Positions 1 through 6,077 of a stretch of DNA of 6,077 nucleotides are shown here, in pieces. Position 1 is the stretch's first letter, and each line of letters starts with the position of its first letter. Made by a program: the position numbers and the translations under genes. Source of the stretch: Chitinophaga pinensis (GTDB lineage: Bacteria > Bacteroidota > Bacteroidia > Chitinophagales > Chitinophagaceae). Below the pieces are notes generated by a model, which saw nothing but the letters and a program-made list of their open reading frames with translations, did no database searches and was not told the origin of the DNA. The DNA lies in assembly GCA_943324055.2 (NCBI GenBank), contig CALPKD020000093.1, positions 1 to 6,077 on the forward strand, written 5' to 3'.

Positions 1-1638
1 GGTTGTTAAATCAGGTGAAATAATATCCCATGCAGATCCCTTATTCGTACTCTTGTGTAAAAACTGAGAACCAAAATAGATTGTTTTTTTATCGAATGGA
101 TCCTGCGCAATCGCAGCATTCCAGTTAAAACGTAATAATGTTTTCGCATCTGGTGCTGGAGGTTGAATATAAGCAGACTGACCTGTTACTGTATTAACTC
201 TTCCAACAGAACCACCTTGACTCATTGCATAAACCCAATTGGCATCTTCAGGATCAGGCACTACATCAAAACCATCTCCTCCCCATAAATTATCCCAATC
301 ATAATTTTTGATGCCGCCTTTTGTAAAAGTATATCCAGGACCTCTCCATGAACCATTGTCCTGCATTCCACCCATTACGTGATAAGGCGTTTCATTGTCG
401 ACATTCACGTGATAAAATTGTCCAACTGGCAATTTCTCATCAAACATCCATGTTTTACCTCCATCTCTTGTGATACCAATTCCTCCATCATTGCCATCCA
501 CCATAAATTTATTGTCCTTAGGGTGAATCCAAAATGCATGGTGATCCGGATGAATCCCGCTATAAGGAATAACGGTTTCAAAATTTTTCCCACCATCAAT
601 ACTTTTCATAACAGTTTGACTAATGTACCAAAGCGTATTCTCGTTTAATGGATCGCAAATAATATCTTGGAAATAAAACGGACGATTGTCCACAATAGTT
701 TTTTGTCCATTTACTAATGACCAAGTATAGCCCCCATCCTCACTTCGGTATAGACCACTTTTAGTAGATTCTATCAATGCGTATACTCTGTTTGGATTGG
801 ATTTACTAATTGTAATGCCCACACGACCATAATTACCATCTGGCAATCCATGTTCTTTTCCTAGTTTGATAAAGTTTTTCCCTCCGTCCACTGTCATATA
901 TAAGCCACTTCCTTTACCACCACTTTCTAAATGATATGCATTGCGGTAATGATGCCACATCGCAACAAATAGTTTATTTGGATTTTTTGGATCCATAATC
1001 ATATCTCCAACACCTGATGTATCATTGGTATATAATATTTGATTCCAAGTTTCTCCACCATCTGTTGTTTTAAACACCCCCTTACTTTTATTTTGTCCAT
1101 AAGGGTTTCCAATGGCTCCAGCATAAACTGTATTTGGATTGCTTGGATCAATAATCACTCTATGTATATTTCTTGTTTGCTCTAAGCCCATTCGCTTCCA
1201 AGTTCTTCCTGCGTCCAATGTTTTATAAATGCCTTCTCCTAAACTGATGGAGTTTCTTGGATTTCCTTCGCCAGTTCCAACCCAAACAACACTTGGATTA
1301 GATTGTTGAATTGCTAAAGCACCAATATTTAAAATAGGCTGCTCATCAAAAACAGGTGTCCAGCTTACGCCCGCATTAGCTGTTTTCCAAACACCACCCG
1401 ACGCGGCCCCTAGCCATATGTTATTTGGGTTTTCTACTTCCACATCAATTGTTGTGATACGTCCACTCATGGATGCAGGCCCGATATTACGTGGCTTCCA
1501 ATTTTTAAACACTTTATTGATGTCTACTTTCGCAACAGGCGCTGGAGCGACTTCCACTTTTTTTGACTTTTGCGCTGACACCGAATGCACAGTCAACGAT
1601 AATACCAAGACACTTAAACCTAATAATGATTTACGCAT
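1..1638 (-). CDS. Secreted Asp-box (BNR/VPS10-like) beta-propeller protein, 3' end cut by window edge
   Basis: This frame is open from an ATG at 1636-1638 to the left edge: 546 residues with no stop. Residues 1-22 form a signal peptide (MRK, then a Leu/Val-rich core, cleavage likely after VSA at 20-22), so the product is exported. Asp-box motifs of the type S/T-x-D-x-G-x-T-W recur at residues 86-93, 140-147, 191-198, 249-256, 299-306, 346-353, 390-397 and 530-537, mostly about 50 residues apart, as in a beta-propeller. Many blades also carry a D-P-x-N-P-N turn (164-170, 215-221). Between repeats are NIGPASMSGRI (51-61), HPDHH (363-367), GNDGG (382-386) and MQDNGSW (425-431), which I recall as typical of the large (about 1000-residue) 'VPS10 domain/glycosyl hydrolase' proteins of Bacteroidota. 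The sialidase FRIP motif is not visible, so sialidase activity is not supported. The substrate is unknown. The start fits the signal peptide; no Shine-Dalgarno precedes it, only an A-run. A strong terminator separates the gene from the thiolase upstream. Confidence 0.9.
   Translation of the reverse strand, partial: MRKSLLGLSVLVLSLTVHSVSAQKSKKVEVAPAPVAKVDINKVFKNWKPRNIGPASMSGRITTIDVEVENPNNIWLGAASGGVWKTANAGVSWTPVFDEQPILNIGALAIQQSNPSVVWVGTGEGNPRNSISLGEGIYKTLDAGRTWKRMGLEQTRNIHRVIIDPSNPNTVYAGAIGNPYGQNKSKGVFKTTDGGETWNQILYTNDTSGVGDMIMDPKNPNKLFVAMWHHYRNAYHLESGGKGSGLYMTVDGGKNFIKLGKEHGLPDGNYGRVGITISKSNPNRVYALIESTKSGLYRSEDGGYTWSLVNGQKTIVDNRPFYFQDIICDPLNENTLWYISQTVMKSIDGGKNFETVIPYSGIHPDHHAFWIHPKDNKFMVDGNDGGIGITRDGGKTWMFDEKLPVGQFYHVNVDNETPYHVMGGMQDNGSWRGPGYTFTKGGIKNYDWDNLWGGDGFDVVPDPEDANWVYAMSQGGSVGRVNTVTGQSAYIQPPAPDAKTLLRFNWNAAIAQDPFDKKTIYFGSQFLHKSTNKGSAWDIISPDLTT
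28..1383 (-). repeat. Eight Asp-box (BNR) protein repeats within the propeller gene
   Basis: These are coding repeats, diverged at DNA level but clear in the protein. The eight boxes are TANAGVSW, TLDAGRTW, TTDGGETW, TVDGGKNF, SEDGGYTW, SIDGGKNF, TRDGGKTW and STNKGSAW. Spacings between starts are 54, 51, 58, 50, 47, 44 and 140 residues. The long last gap (residues 398-529) holds the conserved QDNGSW segment, so a blade there has lost its Asp box or an insertion sits there. Asp boxes are structural turns between blade strands, not catalytic residues. Confidence 0.8.
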
Positions 1639-1673
1639 TTTTTGAGATTTGGAGATGAAACTAATTTGGAGAA

Positions 1674-1704
1674 CTAAAATAATCCATTTTATTGGCAAAT
1701 AAAA
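1674..1704 (-). promoter_or_regulatory. Weak candidate promoter for the Asp-box propeller gene
   Basis: On the minus strand TATTTTAG (1674-1681) matches the Bacteroidota -7 consensus TAnnTTTG at all but one fixed position. A TTTT (1701-1704) lies 19 bases upstream, where TTTG is expected. Transcription would begin near 1670, giving a leader of roughly 30 nt. The gene needs its own promoter because a terminator at 1730-1756 isolates it from the thiolase. In such AT-rich DNA a match of this quality can arise by chance. Confidence 0.25.
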
Positions 1705-1729
1705 GAAAATAGTATGAGCGTATGACCCT

Positions 1730-1756
1730 AAAAAAAGCCCCCAATTTGGGGGCTTT
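1730..1756 (-). terminator. Intrinsic terminator downstream of the thiolase gene
   Basis: A 9-bp stem pairs 1734-1742 with 1748-1756 (AAAGCCCCC against GGGGGCTTT). It can be extended by one A-T pair, leaving a loop of 3 nt. Read on the minus strand, the GC-rich stem runs directly into seven T residues (complement of A1730-A1736), the classic Rho-independent form. It begins about 33 bases after the thiolase stop codon and ends transcription before the Asp-box gene. On the plus strand only three T follow the stem, so it is directional. Confidence 0.92.
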
Positions 1757-1789
1757 ACCTATCCGAATAAATAGACAGTAATTACTTAT

Positions 1790-2965
1790 TTACAATTTCT
1801 CTATAATGCCTGCAATACCCTGACCACCTCCTACACAAGCTGTCACGATACCATATTTTTTATCTAAACGTTCCATGTCATTTAATATTTGAACCGTCAA
1901 TTTGGATCCAGTACAACCCAATGGATGACCTAATGCAATTGCGCCTCCATTTATATTTACTTTATTAACGTCTAATTCAAGTGTTCTAATAACTGCTAAA
2001 GATTGGGATGCAAATGCTTCGTTTAATTCAAATAAATCAATTTGATCTAAATTCATATTCGCTTGCTTTAATACTTTAGGCACAGCTGCAATGGGACCAA
2101 TTCCCATTAACCTTGGATGCACTCCGGCTGAAGCACAATTTACCAAACGTCCGATAGGCTTTAATCCTAGGGCATTGATCATTCGTTCACTCATTACTAC
2201 AACAAAGCTTGCACCGTCACTAGTTTGAGACGAATTACCCGCCGTAACACTTCCTTTGACCGCAAATGCGGGCTTTAATTTTGCCAATGCTTCTATGGTA
2301 GTATCTGCGCGCACACCCTCGTCCGTATCCACTGTGTAGCTTCTGGTTGCTTTTTTATTTTTCTCATTGATATAGGTCTCATTCACCACAATAGGAAGGA
2401 TTCCTTTTTTGAAATATCCATTATCAATTGCTTGTTTTGCTTTTTGGTGCGAAGCCAATGCAAACGCATCTTGATCTTCTCTACTTACATTGTATTCATT
2501 TGCCACACATTCGGCGGTCAATCCCATCCCTAAATAATAATCGGGCTCCTCTACAGTAATGGAATAAGCAGGGACAGTTTTCCATCCTGTGGTGGGCACC
2601 ATGGACATGGATTCTGTTCCCCCAGCAATAATACATTCTGCCATCCCGGTTCTTATTTTGGCAGTCGCCATTGCGATACTTTCTAGTCCACTCGCACAAT
2701 ATCTATTAATAGTAATACCCGGCACTTCAATACCCAATGCTTTTGCGGCAATGATTCTACCAAACTGTAAGCCTTGCTCCGCCTCAGGCACCGCATTTCC
2801 TACGATTACGTCATCTATTAATTTAGGGTCTAAAGCCGGAAGCGTTTGCATCAATCCCTTTATCACTTCTATGGCCAATTCATCAGAACGCATGAATCTA
2901 AACCCCCCTTTTTTACTTTTTGTTACTGCGGTTCTAAAACCTGCTACGATATAAGCCTCTTGCAT
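1790..2965 (-). CDS. Acetyl-CoA C-acyltransferase (thiolase, FadA/FadI-like)
   Basis: This is a complete 391-residue thiolase of normal family length. It is expected to cleave 3-ketoacyl-CoA with CoA to acetyl-CoA and a shortened acyl-CoA in the cytoplasm, the last step of beta-oxidation; biosynthetic acetoacetyl-CoA formation cannot be excluded. All hallmarks are present: the nucleophilic Cys90 in NRYCASGLES, the AGGTESMS segment (114-121), AGNSSQTSDGA (242-252), NEAFA (315-319), GGAIALGHPLGCTG (340-353) with His347, and the second active-site Cys377 in CVGGGQG. The whole sequence, starting MQEAYIVAGFRTAV, resembles the Bacteroidota enzymes often encoded next to a 3-hydroxyacyl-CoA dehydrogenase and an acyl-CoA dehydrogenase, but here neither partner is adjacent. 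The start matches the family N-terminus; no Shine-Dalgarno is visible. A palindrome ends the leader 6 bases before the start codon, and an intrinsic terminator follows the gene. Chain-length specificity cannot be read from the sequence, so no symbol is assigned. Confidence 0.96.
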   Translation of the reverse strand: MQEAYIVAGFRTAVTKSKKGGFRFMRSDELAIEVIKGLMQTLPALDPKLIDDVIVGNAVPEAEQGLQFGRIIAAKALGIEVPGITINRYCASGLESIAMATAKIRTGMAECIIAGGTESMSMVPTTGWKTVPAYSITVEEPDYYLGMGLTAECVANEYNVSREDQDAFALASHQKAKQAIDNGYFKKGILPIVVNETYINEKNKKATRSYTVDTDEGVRADTTIEALAKLKPAFAVKGSVTAGNSSQTSDGASFVVVMSERMINALGLKPIGRLVNCASAGVHPRLMGIGPIAAVPKVLKQANMNLDQIDLFELNEAFASQSLAVIRTLELDVNKVNINGGAIALGHPLGCTGSKLTVQILNDMERLDKKYGIVTACVGGGQGIAGIIEKL

Positions 2966-2971
2966 AGGATA

Positions 2972-2986
2972 TGATTTAATAAATCA
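2972..2986. promoter_or_regulatory. Perfect 15-bp palindrome in the thiolase leader, possible operator
   Basis: TGATTTA (2972-2978), one central A, then TAAATCA (2980-2986) form a perfect 7+1+7 inverted repeat. It lies 6 bases upstream of the thiolase start codon, downstream of the likely transcription start, a position where a bound dimeric repressor could block elongation. It could instead be a weak AU-only hairpin in the leader mRNA (6-bp stem, 3-nt loop). No regulator is encoded nearby, so the binding protein is unknown. Confidence 0.4.
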
Positions 2987-3002
2987 GCACTCAATTTCTC
3001 CC

Positions 3003-3010
3003 TAAATGTA
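3003..3010 (-). promoter_or_regulatory. Candidate -7 box for the thiolase gene
   Basis: Minus-strand TACATTTA matches TAnnTTTG except for the last base. Transcription from it would begin near 2997-3000, giving a leader of about 30-35 nt that includes the 15-bp palindrome. I see no TTTG-like -33 element at the expected distance, so the call is weak. The gene must have a promoter here, because the neighbouring gene upstream is divergent. Confidence 0.3.
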
Positions 3011-3025
3011 GTCATTTTTATAAAA

Positions 3026-3041
3026 AGTTGTTTATGCAACT
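3026..3041. promoter_or_regulatory. Short dyad AGTTG-N6-CAACT between the divergent promoters
   Basis: AGTTG (3026-3030) and CAACT (3037-3041) are perfect inverted 5-bp arms around a 6-base spacer. The dyad covers the -33 region expected for pyrD and lies just upstream of the thiolase -7 candidate, so one bound protein could touch both promoters. The arms are short and chance occurrence is quite possible. Confidence 0.25.
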
Positions 3042-3062
3042 AAATATTTCATTGTAGTTTTG
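3031..3062 (+). promoter_or_regulatory. pyrD promoter with perfect Bacteroidota -7 box, probably giving a leaderless mRNA
   Basis: TAGTTTTG at 3055-3062 is an exact match to the Bacteroidota sigma-ABfr -7 element TAnnTTTG. TTTA at 3031-3034, 20 bases upstream, is a three-of-four match to the -33 TTTG; an alternative TTG at 3028-3030 has a long 24-base spacer. With this box the transcript would begin at about 3066-3068, essentially on the A of the pyrD ATG (3067). Confidence 0.55.
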
Positions 3063-3066
3063 TAAT

Positions 3067-4116
3067 ATGTTATACCCGATCCTCCGAAATGCCTTATTTC
3101 TGCTTCCGCCAGAAACCGCTCATTCCGTTTCCATCAATGGACTGGATATAGCCGCTCATTTGCCTATTGTTAAAGGATTATTAGCGAAGCAGTTTCAGTT
3201 TCAGGATCCCATGTTAGCAAGAAACCTGTTTGGGTTACATTTCCCAAACCCAGTTGGATTGGGAGCCGGCTTTGATAAAAACGCAGCGCATTTGGATGCA
3301 TTAGCACTATTGGGATTTGGATTTGTAGAAATAGGTACCGTAACGCCTAAACCACAAGCAGGGAACCCGTCCCCAAGATTGTTTAGAATCCCCGACCAAA
3401 AGGCACTCATTAATAGAATGGGATTTAACAACGAAGGAGTAGAAGCAATCGCGAAAAGATTAAAAGAAAGAAAAGCGACCACACATTCTAATTTAATAAT
3501 TGGTGGAAATATTGGAAAGAATAAAGTCACAGAAAATGAGGACGCATGGAAAGATTATTGCATCAATTTTAAAGGGCTGGAAGACGTAGTAGATTATTTT
3601 GTTGTAAATGTAAGTTCTCCGAACACACCCGGCTTACGTGCATTACAAGAAAAAGAATCCTTGCGAAAAATATTCATTGAGCTTCAGTTAATGAATAAAA
3701 ATAACAAACCCATCTTACTAAAAATTGCTCCCGACTTAGAAACCGCTGCACTTGATGATATTATTGCCCTTACGCAAGAAGTTAAAATAGATGGTCTTGT
3801 GTCAAGCAATACGACCATAGACAGAACCTTACTTACTCCTACCAATTTTGAACTAGCACAAAAAATGGGTGCAGGAGGATTAAGCGGACAACCCTTACTT
3901 AATAAGTCTACAGAAATATTAAAATATTTACACAAAGGGCTTTACAACAAACTTCCTATTATTGCAAGTGGTGGTATTTTTACGGGCGAAGATGCAATAC
4001 AAAAAATGGATGCAGGAGCAAGCTTAATTCAAATTTGGACTGGCTTTATTTATGAAGGCCCTTATATTGTAAAAAATATTTGCATGGCATTGTCCAAACA
4101 TTTGAACAAGCAATAA
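3067..4116 (+). CDS. pyrD: Dihydroorotate dehydrogenase (quinone), class 2
   Basis: This complete 349-residue FMN enzyme oxidises dihydroorotate to orotate, the fourth step of pyrimidine synthesis, and passes electrons to membrane quinone. Class 2 is shown by the N-terminal amphipathic extension (about residues 1-40, starting MLYPILRNALFLLPPETAHS, much like E. coli PyrD), which forms the quinone tunnel and membrane contact. Core motifs in order are GLGAGFDKNA (64-73, Lys71 near FMN), EIGTVTPKPQAGNPSPRLFR (88-107), LINRMGFNN (114-122), GGNIGKNK (146-153), NVSSPNTPGLR (181-191) with catalytic base Ser184, KIAPDL (219-224), SNTT (247-250), GGLSG (270-274) and the phosphate-binding ASGGI to GASLIQIWTGFIYEGP end (300-332). 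The start is fixed by homology, since the next Met (49) would remove the quinone domain. The gene is not in a pyr operon: it is divergent from the thiolase and convergent with the DUF5686 gene. No Shine-Dalgarno is present and the mRNA may be leaderless. Confidence 0.97.
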   Translation: MLYPILRNALFLLPPETAHSVSINGLDIAAHLPIVKGLLAKQFQFQDPMLARNLFGLHFPNPVGLGAGFDKNAAHLDALALLGFGFVEIGTVTPKPQAGNPSPRLFRIPDQKALINRMGFNNEGVEAIAKRLKERKATTHSNLIIGGNIGKNKVTENEDAWKDYCINFKGLEDVVDYFVVNVSSPNTPGLRALQEKESLRKIFIELQLMNKNNKPILLKIAPDLETAALDDIIALTQEVKIDGLVSSNTTIDRTLLTPTNFELAQKMGAGGLSGQPLLNKSTEILKYLHKGLYNKLPIIASGGIFTGEDAIQKMDAGASLIQIWTGFIYEGPYIVKNICMALSKHLNKQ

Positions 4117-4131
4117 AAATAACTTACTAGT

Positions 4132-6077
4132 TTACAAAGTCACTCTAAAACTTCCAAAGATGCCAAAGGAAGAAGGAGTAGCAGTCACTAACTGATCGTT
4201 CTTTACTCTCCATACAAAGTCCACTCTAAAAAAGCGCGCAATATTATCAACGCCTGTACCCAATTCACAATAAGGCTTGGATTGAAGTGAATTGAAAGGA
4301 TTGTTGCCTACAAAATTCAATGCTTTGTTTTGTGCAGACAAGCCGCCAATGACAGCTTTTGCACTCCAAAACTGTCTCCATTTTGTTTTTTTAACCAGTG
4401 GAATATATTTAAGTATCCCTTTGCCAAACTGGTGTTCGATGTTCATCCCAACATACGAGTCACTTATAAATTCGTAACGTCGCATCATATTAAAAGCGTA
4501 CTTGTTGTAATAATGCATTTCGTTACCAGGCATAATATCTAAGAACGAATAGGCTGTGGTACCCCATGTTTTCCCTGCGAAAACAGAATAAACAATATTG
4601 CCAAATGGAGTGATTGGAAGTTCGTCATTAACATTAATGTTCAACTTCTTATACTCATTACCCGACTGTAAAATATTTTTAAAAGCCTGCGTATATTTAA
4701 TATCTACTACAGGCATCAAACTACCAAAACCAAACCTACTAAAATTGCTTTCTAAGTATCGTTCTTGATATGCAAAGCGAATCGCTAAAGATGCTTCTGC
4801 TGAATGCATTAAATTTTCGTTATTGACTCCAACCACCTGTGGCAAGTTTAACAAGGGATTGTATTGTTTATCAGCAGCGGTCCATGTAAACTGAAAGCCC
4901 TTATTGTTCTCCTGAAAAAATACCAATTGGGATTGTGTTAATTGTTGAAACTTAAAGGGTATATTATTTCTTCTGAGCAATGTCCCAAATAAATTGTCAT
5001 TATTGATTTGATCAAAATATTCTTGCCCAAACTCTAAATCGGATTTATGTTCTACTTGAATATAAACCAAAGGACTTTTTTTGAAACGATAGGTTACACC
5101 TAGCTGTCCCTTTGCTTTCTTGTCGGTAAAGCCATACACCCCGTAACCGTAAATATTCCAATGATTACTAAAACCTGTATTGGTCGCAGCATCCAATCTA
5201 AGCCTGGTGCCCTCCCATTTGTTTGCACTCAATACATTAAACCACGGACCTAAGGTAAAATTACCCACCTCCTTTATACCTTTTACTAAAAATTCAGCAG
5301 ATTGTTTGTAAAATATAAAGGTTTTGTTTTTGTTTAAGGTATCCAATACTGCATAGACTGCTTTTTCGGTTTTAGCTAATGGCTCATGCCTTAACGATTG
5401 CCATTCCTTTTCGTCATCTGACTTACTTTTGGGCAATAAATCAACCTGAGGAGACTTGTAAGTGGTTGATAATTTATTCACCACGGAGGTGTCATTGATG
5501 ACTACATTTTTATAGGTAGATGTTTTACGCCCTTTTAAACCAATCTTACCTTTTCCCGGAGTGAAGTCAGCTACAAAACGATCTTTTGATAAAAACCAGG
5601 TAGTATCATTGATTAATTTAAATTCCTGAATCAACGACATCGACTCTAAAAAATTAATGTCCGCATAAGCCGAAGGCCTTAAGGTAATTTTTTGAATGGC
5701 AAAACTTGTATCATTAATCCAACAATCGCCATTAAACGTAAGTGCACTAATTCCTTTTGGCTTAAACAATAAATGCACTAATCTTTTCCCGTTTAAATAA
5801 GCAGTATCTGCTAATTTGAAGGTGTAATAAGCATCGGCATTATAATGAAAAGGACTGATGAATTCTTTATTTAAAACTGGGATGACATTCTTGTACACAT
5901 TAATATTTTGATACGTACCTCCCAACTCCTTAATGACAGATTCGTTATCAATTCCATTGGTTCTTGTTTTTTTAATTACTTCCAATGATTTACGCGGCAT
6001 TTTTTGATAATAATAATCTGATATTGTTTCTGTCAAATAAACTGGCAGGAATGCTTGATGATTTTCCCCAGTATCTA
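4132..6077 (-). CDS. DUF5686-type outer-membrane beta-barrel protein, 5' end cut by window edge
   Basis: The frame is open from the right edge to the TAA at 4132-4134: 647 visible residues. I recognise it as the DUF5686 family, Bacteroidota proteins of about 800-870 residues that usually begin with a signal peptide and a carboxypeptidase-regulatory-like (CarboxypepD_reg-like) domain. Those parts would lie off the window. The visible part opens with FLPVYLTETISDYYY, a typical stretch of the family, followed by YQNINVYKNVIPVLNKEFISP (visible residues 55-75) and a lipocalin-like set of strands with repeated W/D-T-x-F turns. A linker with RHEPLAKTEKAVYAVLDTL (229-247) precedes alternating aromatic strands from about residue 270 to the end, which look like an outer-membrane barrel of the surface-antigen/Omp85-like kind. 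The C-terminus GIFGSFRVTL fits a final barrel strand. Function is unknown; a role in envelope assembly or transport is inference only. The gene converges on pyrD with 15 bp between the stops. Confidence 0.85.
   Translation of the reverse strand, partial: DTGENHQAFLPVYLTETISDYYYQKMPRKSLEVIKKTRTNGIDNESVIKELGGTYQNINVYKNVIPVLNKEFISPFHYNADAYYTFKLADTAYLNGKRLVHLLFKPKGISALTFNGDCWINDTSFAIQKITLRPSAYADINFLESMSLIQEFKLINDTTWFLSKDRFVADFTPGKGKIGLKGRKTSTYKNVVINDTSVVNKLSTTYKSPQVDLLPKSKSDDEKEWQSLRHEPLAKTEKAVYAVLDTLNKNKTFIFYKQSAEFLVKGIKEVGNFTLGPWFNVLSANKWEGTRLRLDAATNTGFSNHWNIYGYGVYGFTDKKAKGQLGVTYRFKKSPLVYIQVEHKSDLEFGQEYFDQINNDNLFGTLLRRNNIPFKFQQLTQSQLVFFQENNKGFQFTWTAADKQYNPLLNLPQVVGVNNENLMHSAEASLAIRFAYQERYLESNFSRFGFGSLMPVVDIKYTQAFKNILQSGNEYKKLNINVNDELPITPFGNIVYSVFAGKTWGTTAYSFLDIMPGNEMHYYNKYAFNMMRRYEFISDSYVGMNIEHQFGKGILKYIPLVKKTKWRQFWSAKAVIGGLSAQNKALNFVGNNPFNSLQSKPYCELGTGVDNIARFFRVDFVWRVKNDQLVTATPSSFGIFGSFRVTL

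Noticed and set aside
379..648. 89-codon plus-strand open frame opposite the Asp-box gene
   Set aside because: It is antisense to conserved Asp-box blades, has no signal or domain features, and is best explained as a shadow frame.
968..1155. Similar DNA segments (TTTGGATT...TTGGATC) suggesting a direct repeat
   Set aside because: They encode the recurring D-P-x-N-P-N turn of propeller blades in the same frame; this is protein repeat structure, not a mobile or regulatory repeat.
2589..2954. 121-codon plus-strand open frame opposite the thiolase
   Set aside because: It lies wholly antisense to a clearly conserved gene, has no recognisable motifs, and is an expected by-product of the thiolase codon pattern.
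3201..3530. 109-codon minus-strand open frame opposite pyrD
   Set aside because: It covers the highly conserved FMN-binding part of pyrD in antisense; its Pro/Asn-rich composition mirrors the complement of pyrD codons.
4115..4132. Possible minus-strand terminator AACT-AGTA-AGTT followed by ATTTTT after the DUF5686 gene
   Set aside because: The stem is only 4 bp and mostly A-T, too weak for an intrinsic terminator despite the T-run.
4151..4172. Hairpin CTTCC...GGAAG near the 3' end of the DUF5686 gene
   Set aside because: It has a 5-bp stem with a large loop, lies inside coding sequence, and has no T-run on either side.
6034..6036. TTG codon as the start of the DUF5686 gene
   Set aside because: The frame stays open for 13 more residues to the right edge and reads DTGENHQAFLPVY, matching the family sequence directly before LTETISDYYY. 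The true start is off the window, so this is an internal Leu codon.

Overview
The window is AT-rich and most likely chromosomal DNA from a Bacteroidota bacterium, probably of the Chitinophagaceae/Sphingobacteriia side. That placement is inferred from the kinds of protein present, the absence of Shine-Dalgarno sequences before the starts, and a perfect Bacteroidota-type -7 box (TAnnTTTG) in front of one gene. It holds four protein genes, two of them cut by the window edges. I see no RNA genes, mobile elements, CRISPR arrays or signs of recent transfer.

Layout from left to right. (1) 1-1638, minus strand: the first 546 residues of a secreted Asp-box (BNR/VPS10-like) beta-propeller protein; its C-terminal part lies off the left edge. 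(2) 1639-1789: an intergenic stretch with a strong minus-strand intrinsic terminator (about 1730-1756) for the gene upstream of it, and a weak promoter candidate for the propeller gene. (3) 1790-2965, minus strand: a complete acetyl-CoA C-acyltransferase (thiolase). (4) 2966-3066: a 101-bp divergent promoter region with a perfect 15-bp palindrome, a second short dyad, and a perfect -7 box placed so close to the pyrD start codon that the pyrD mRNA is probably leaderless. (5) 3067-4116, plus strand: a complete class 2 (quinone-dependent) dihydroorotate dehydrogenase, pyrD. (6) 4117-4131: a 15-bp gap between convergent stop codons with no credible terminator. (7) 4132-6077, minus strand: the C-terminal 647 residues of a DUF5686-type outer-membrane protein whose N-terminus lies off the right edge.

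The genes do not form an operon or one pathway. The thiolase (fatty-acid beta-oxidation) and PyrD (pyrimidine synthesis, passing electrons to the quinone pool) share only a divergent control region. The two envelope or secreted proteins flank them. I found no convincing new multi-gene system. The most interesting signals are the control elements in 2966-3066, and the two surface proteins, whose families are widespread in this phylum but poorly understood.
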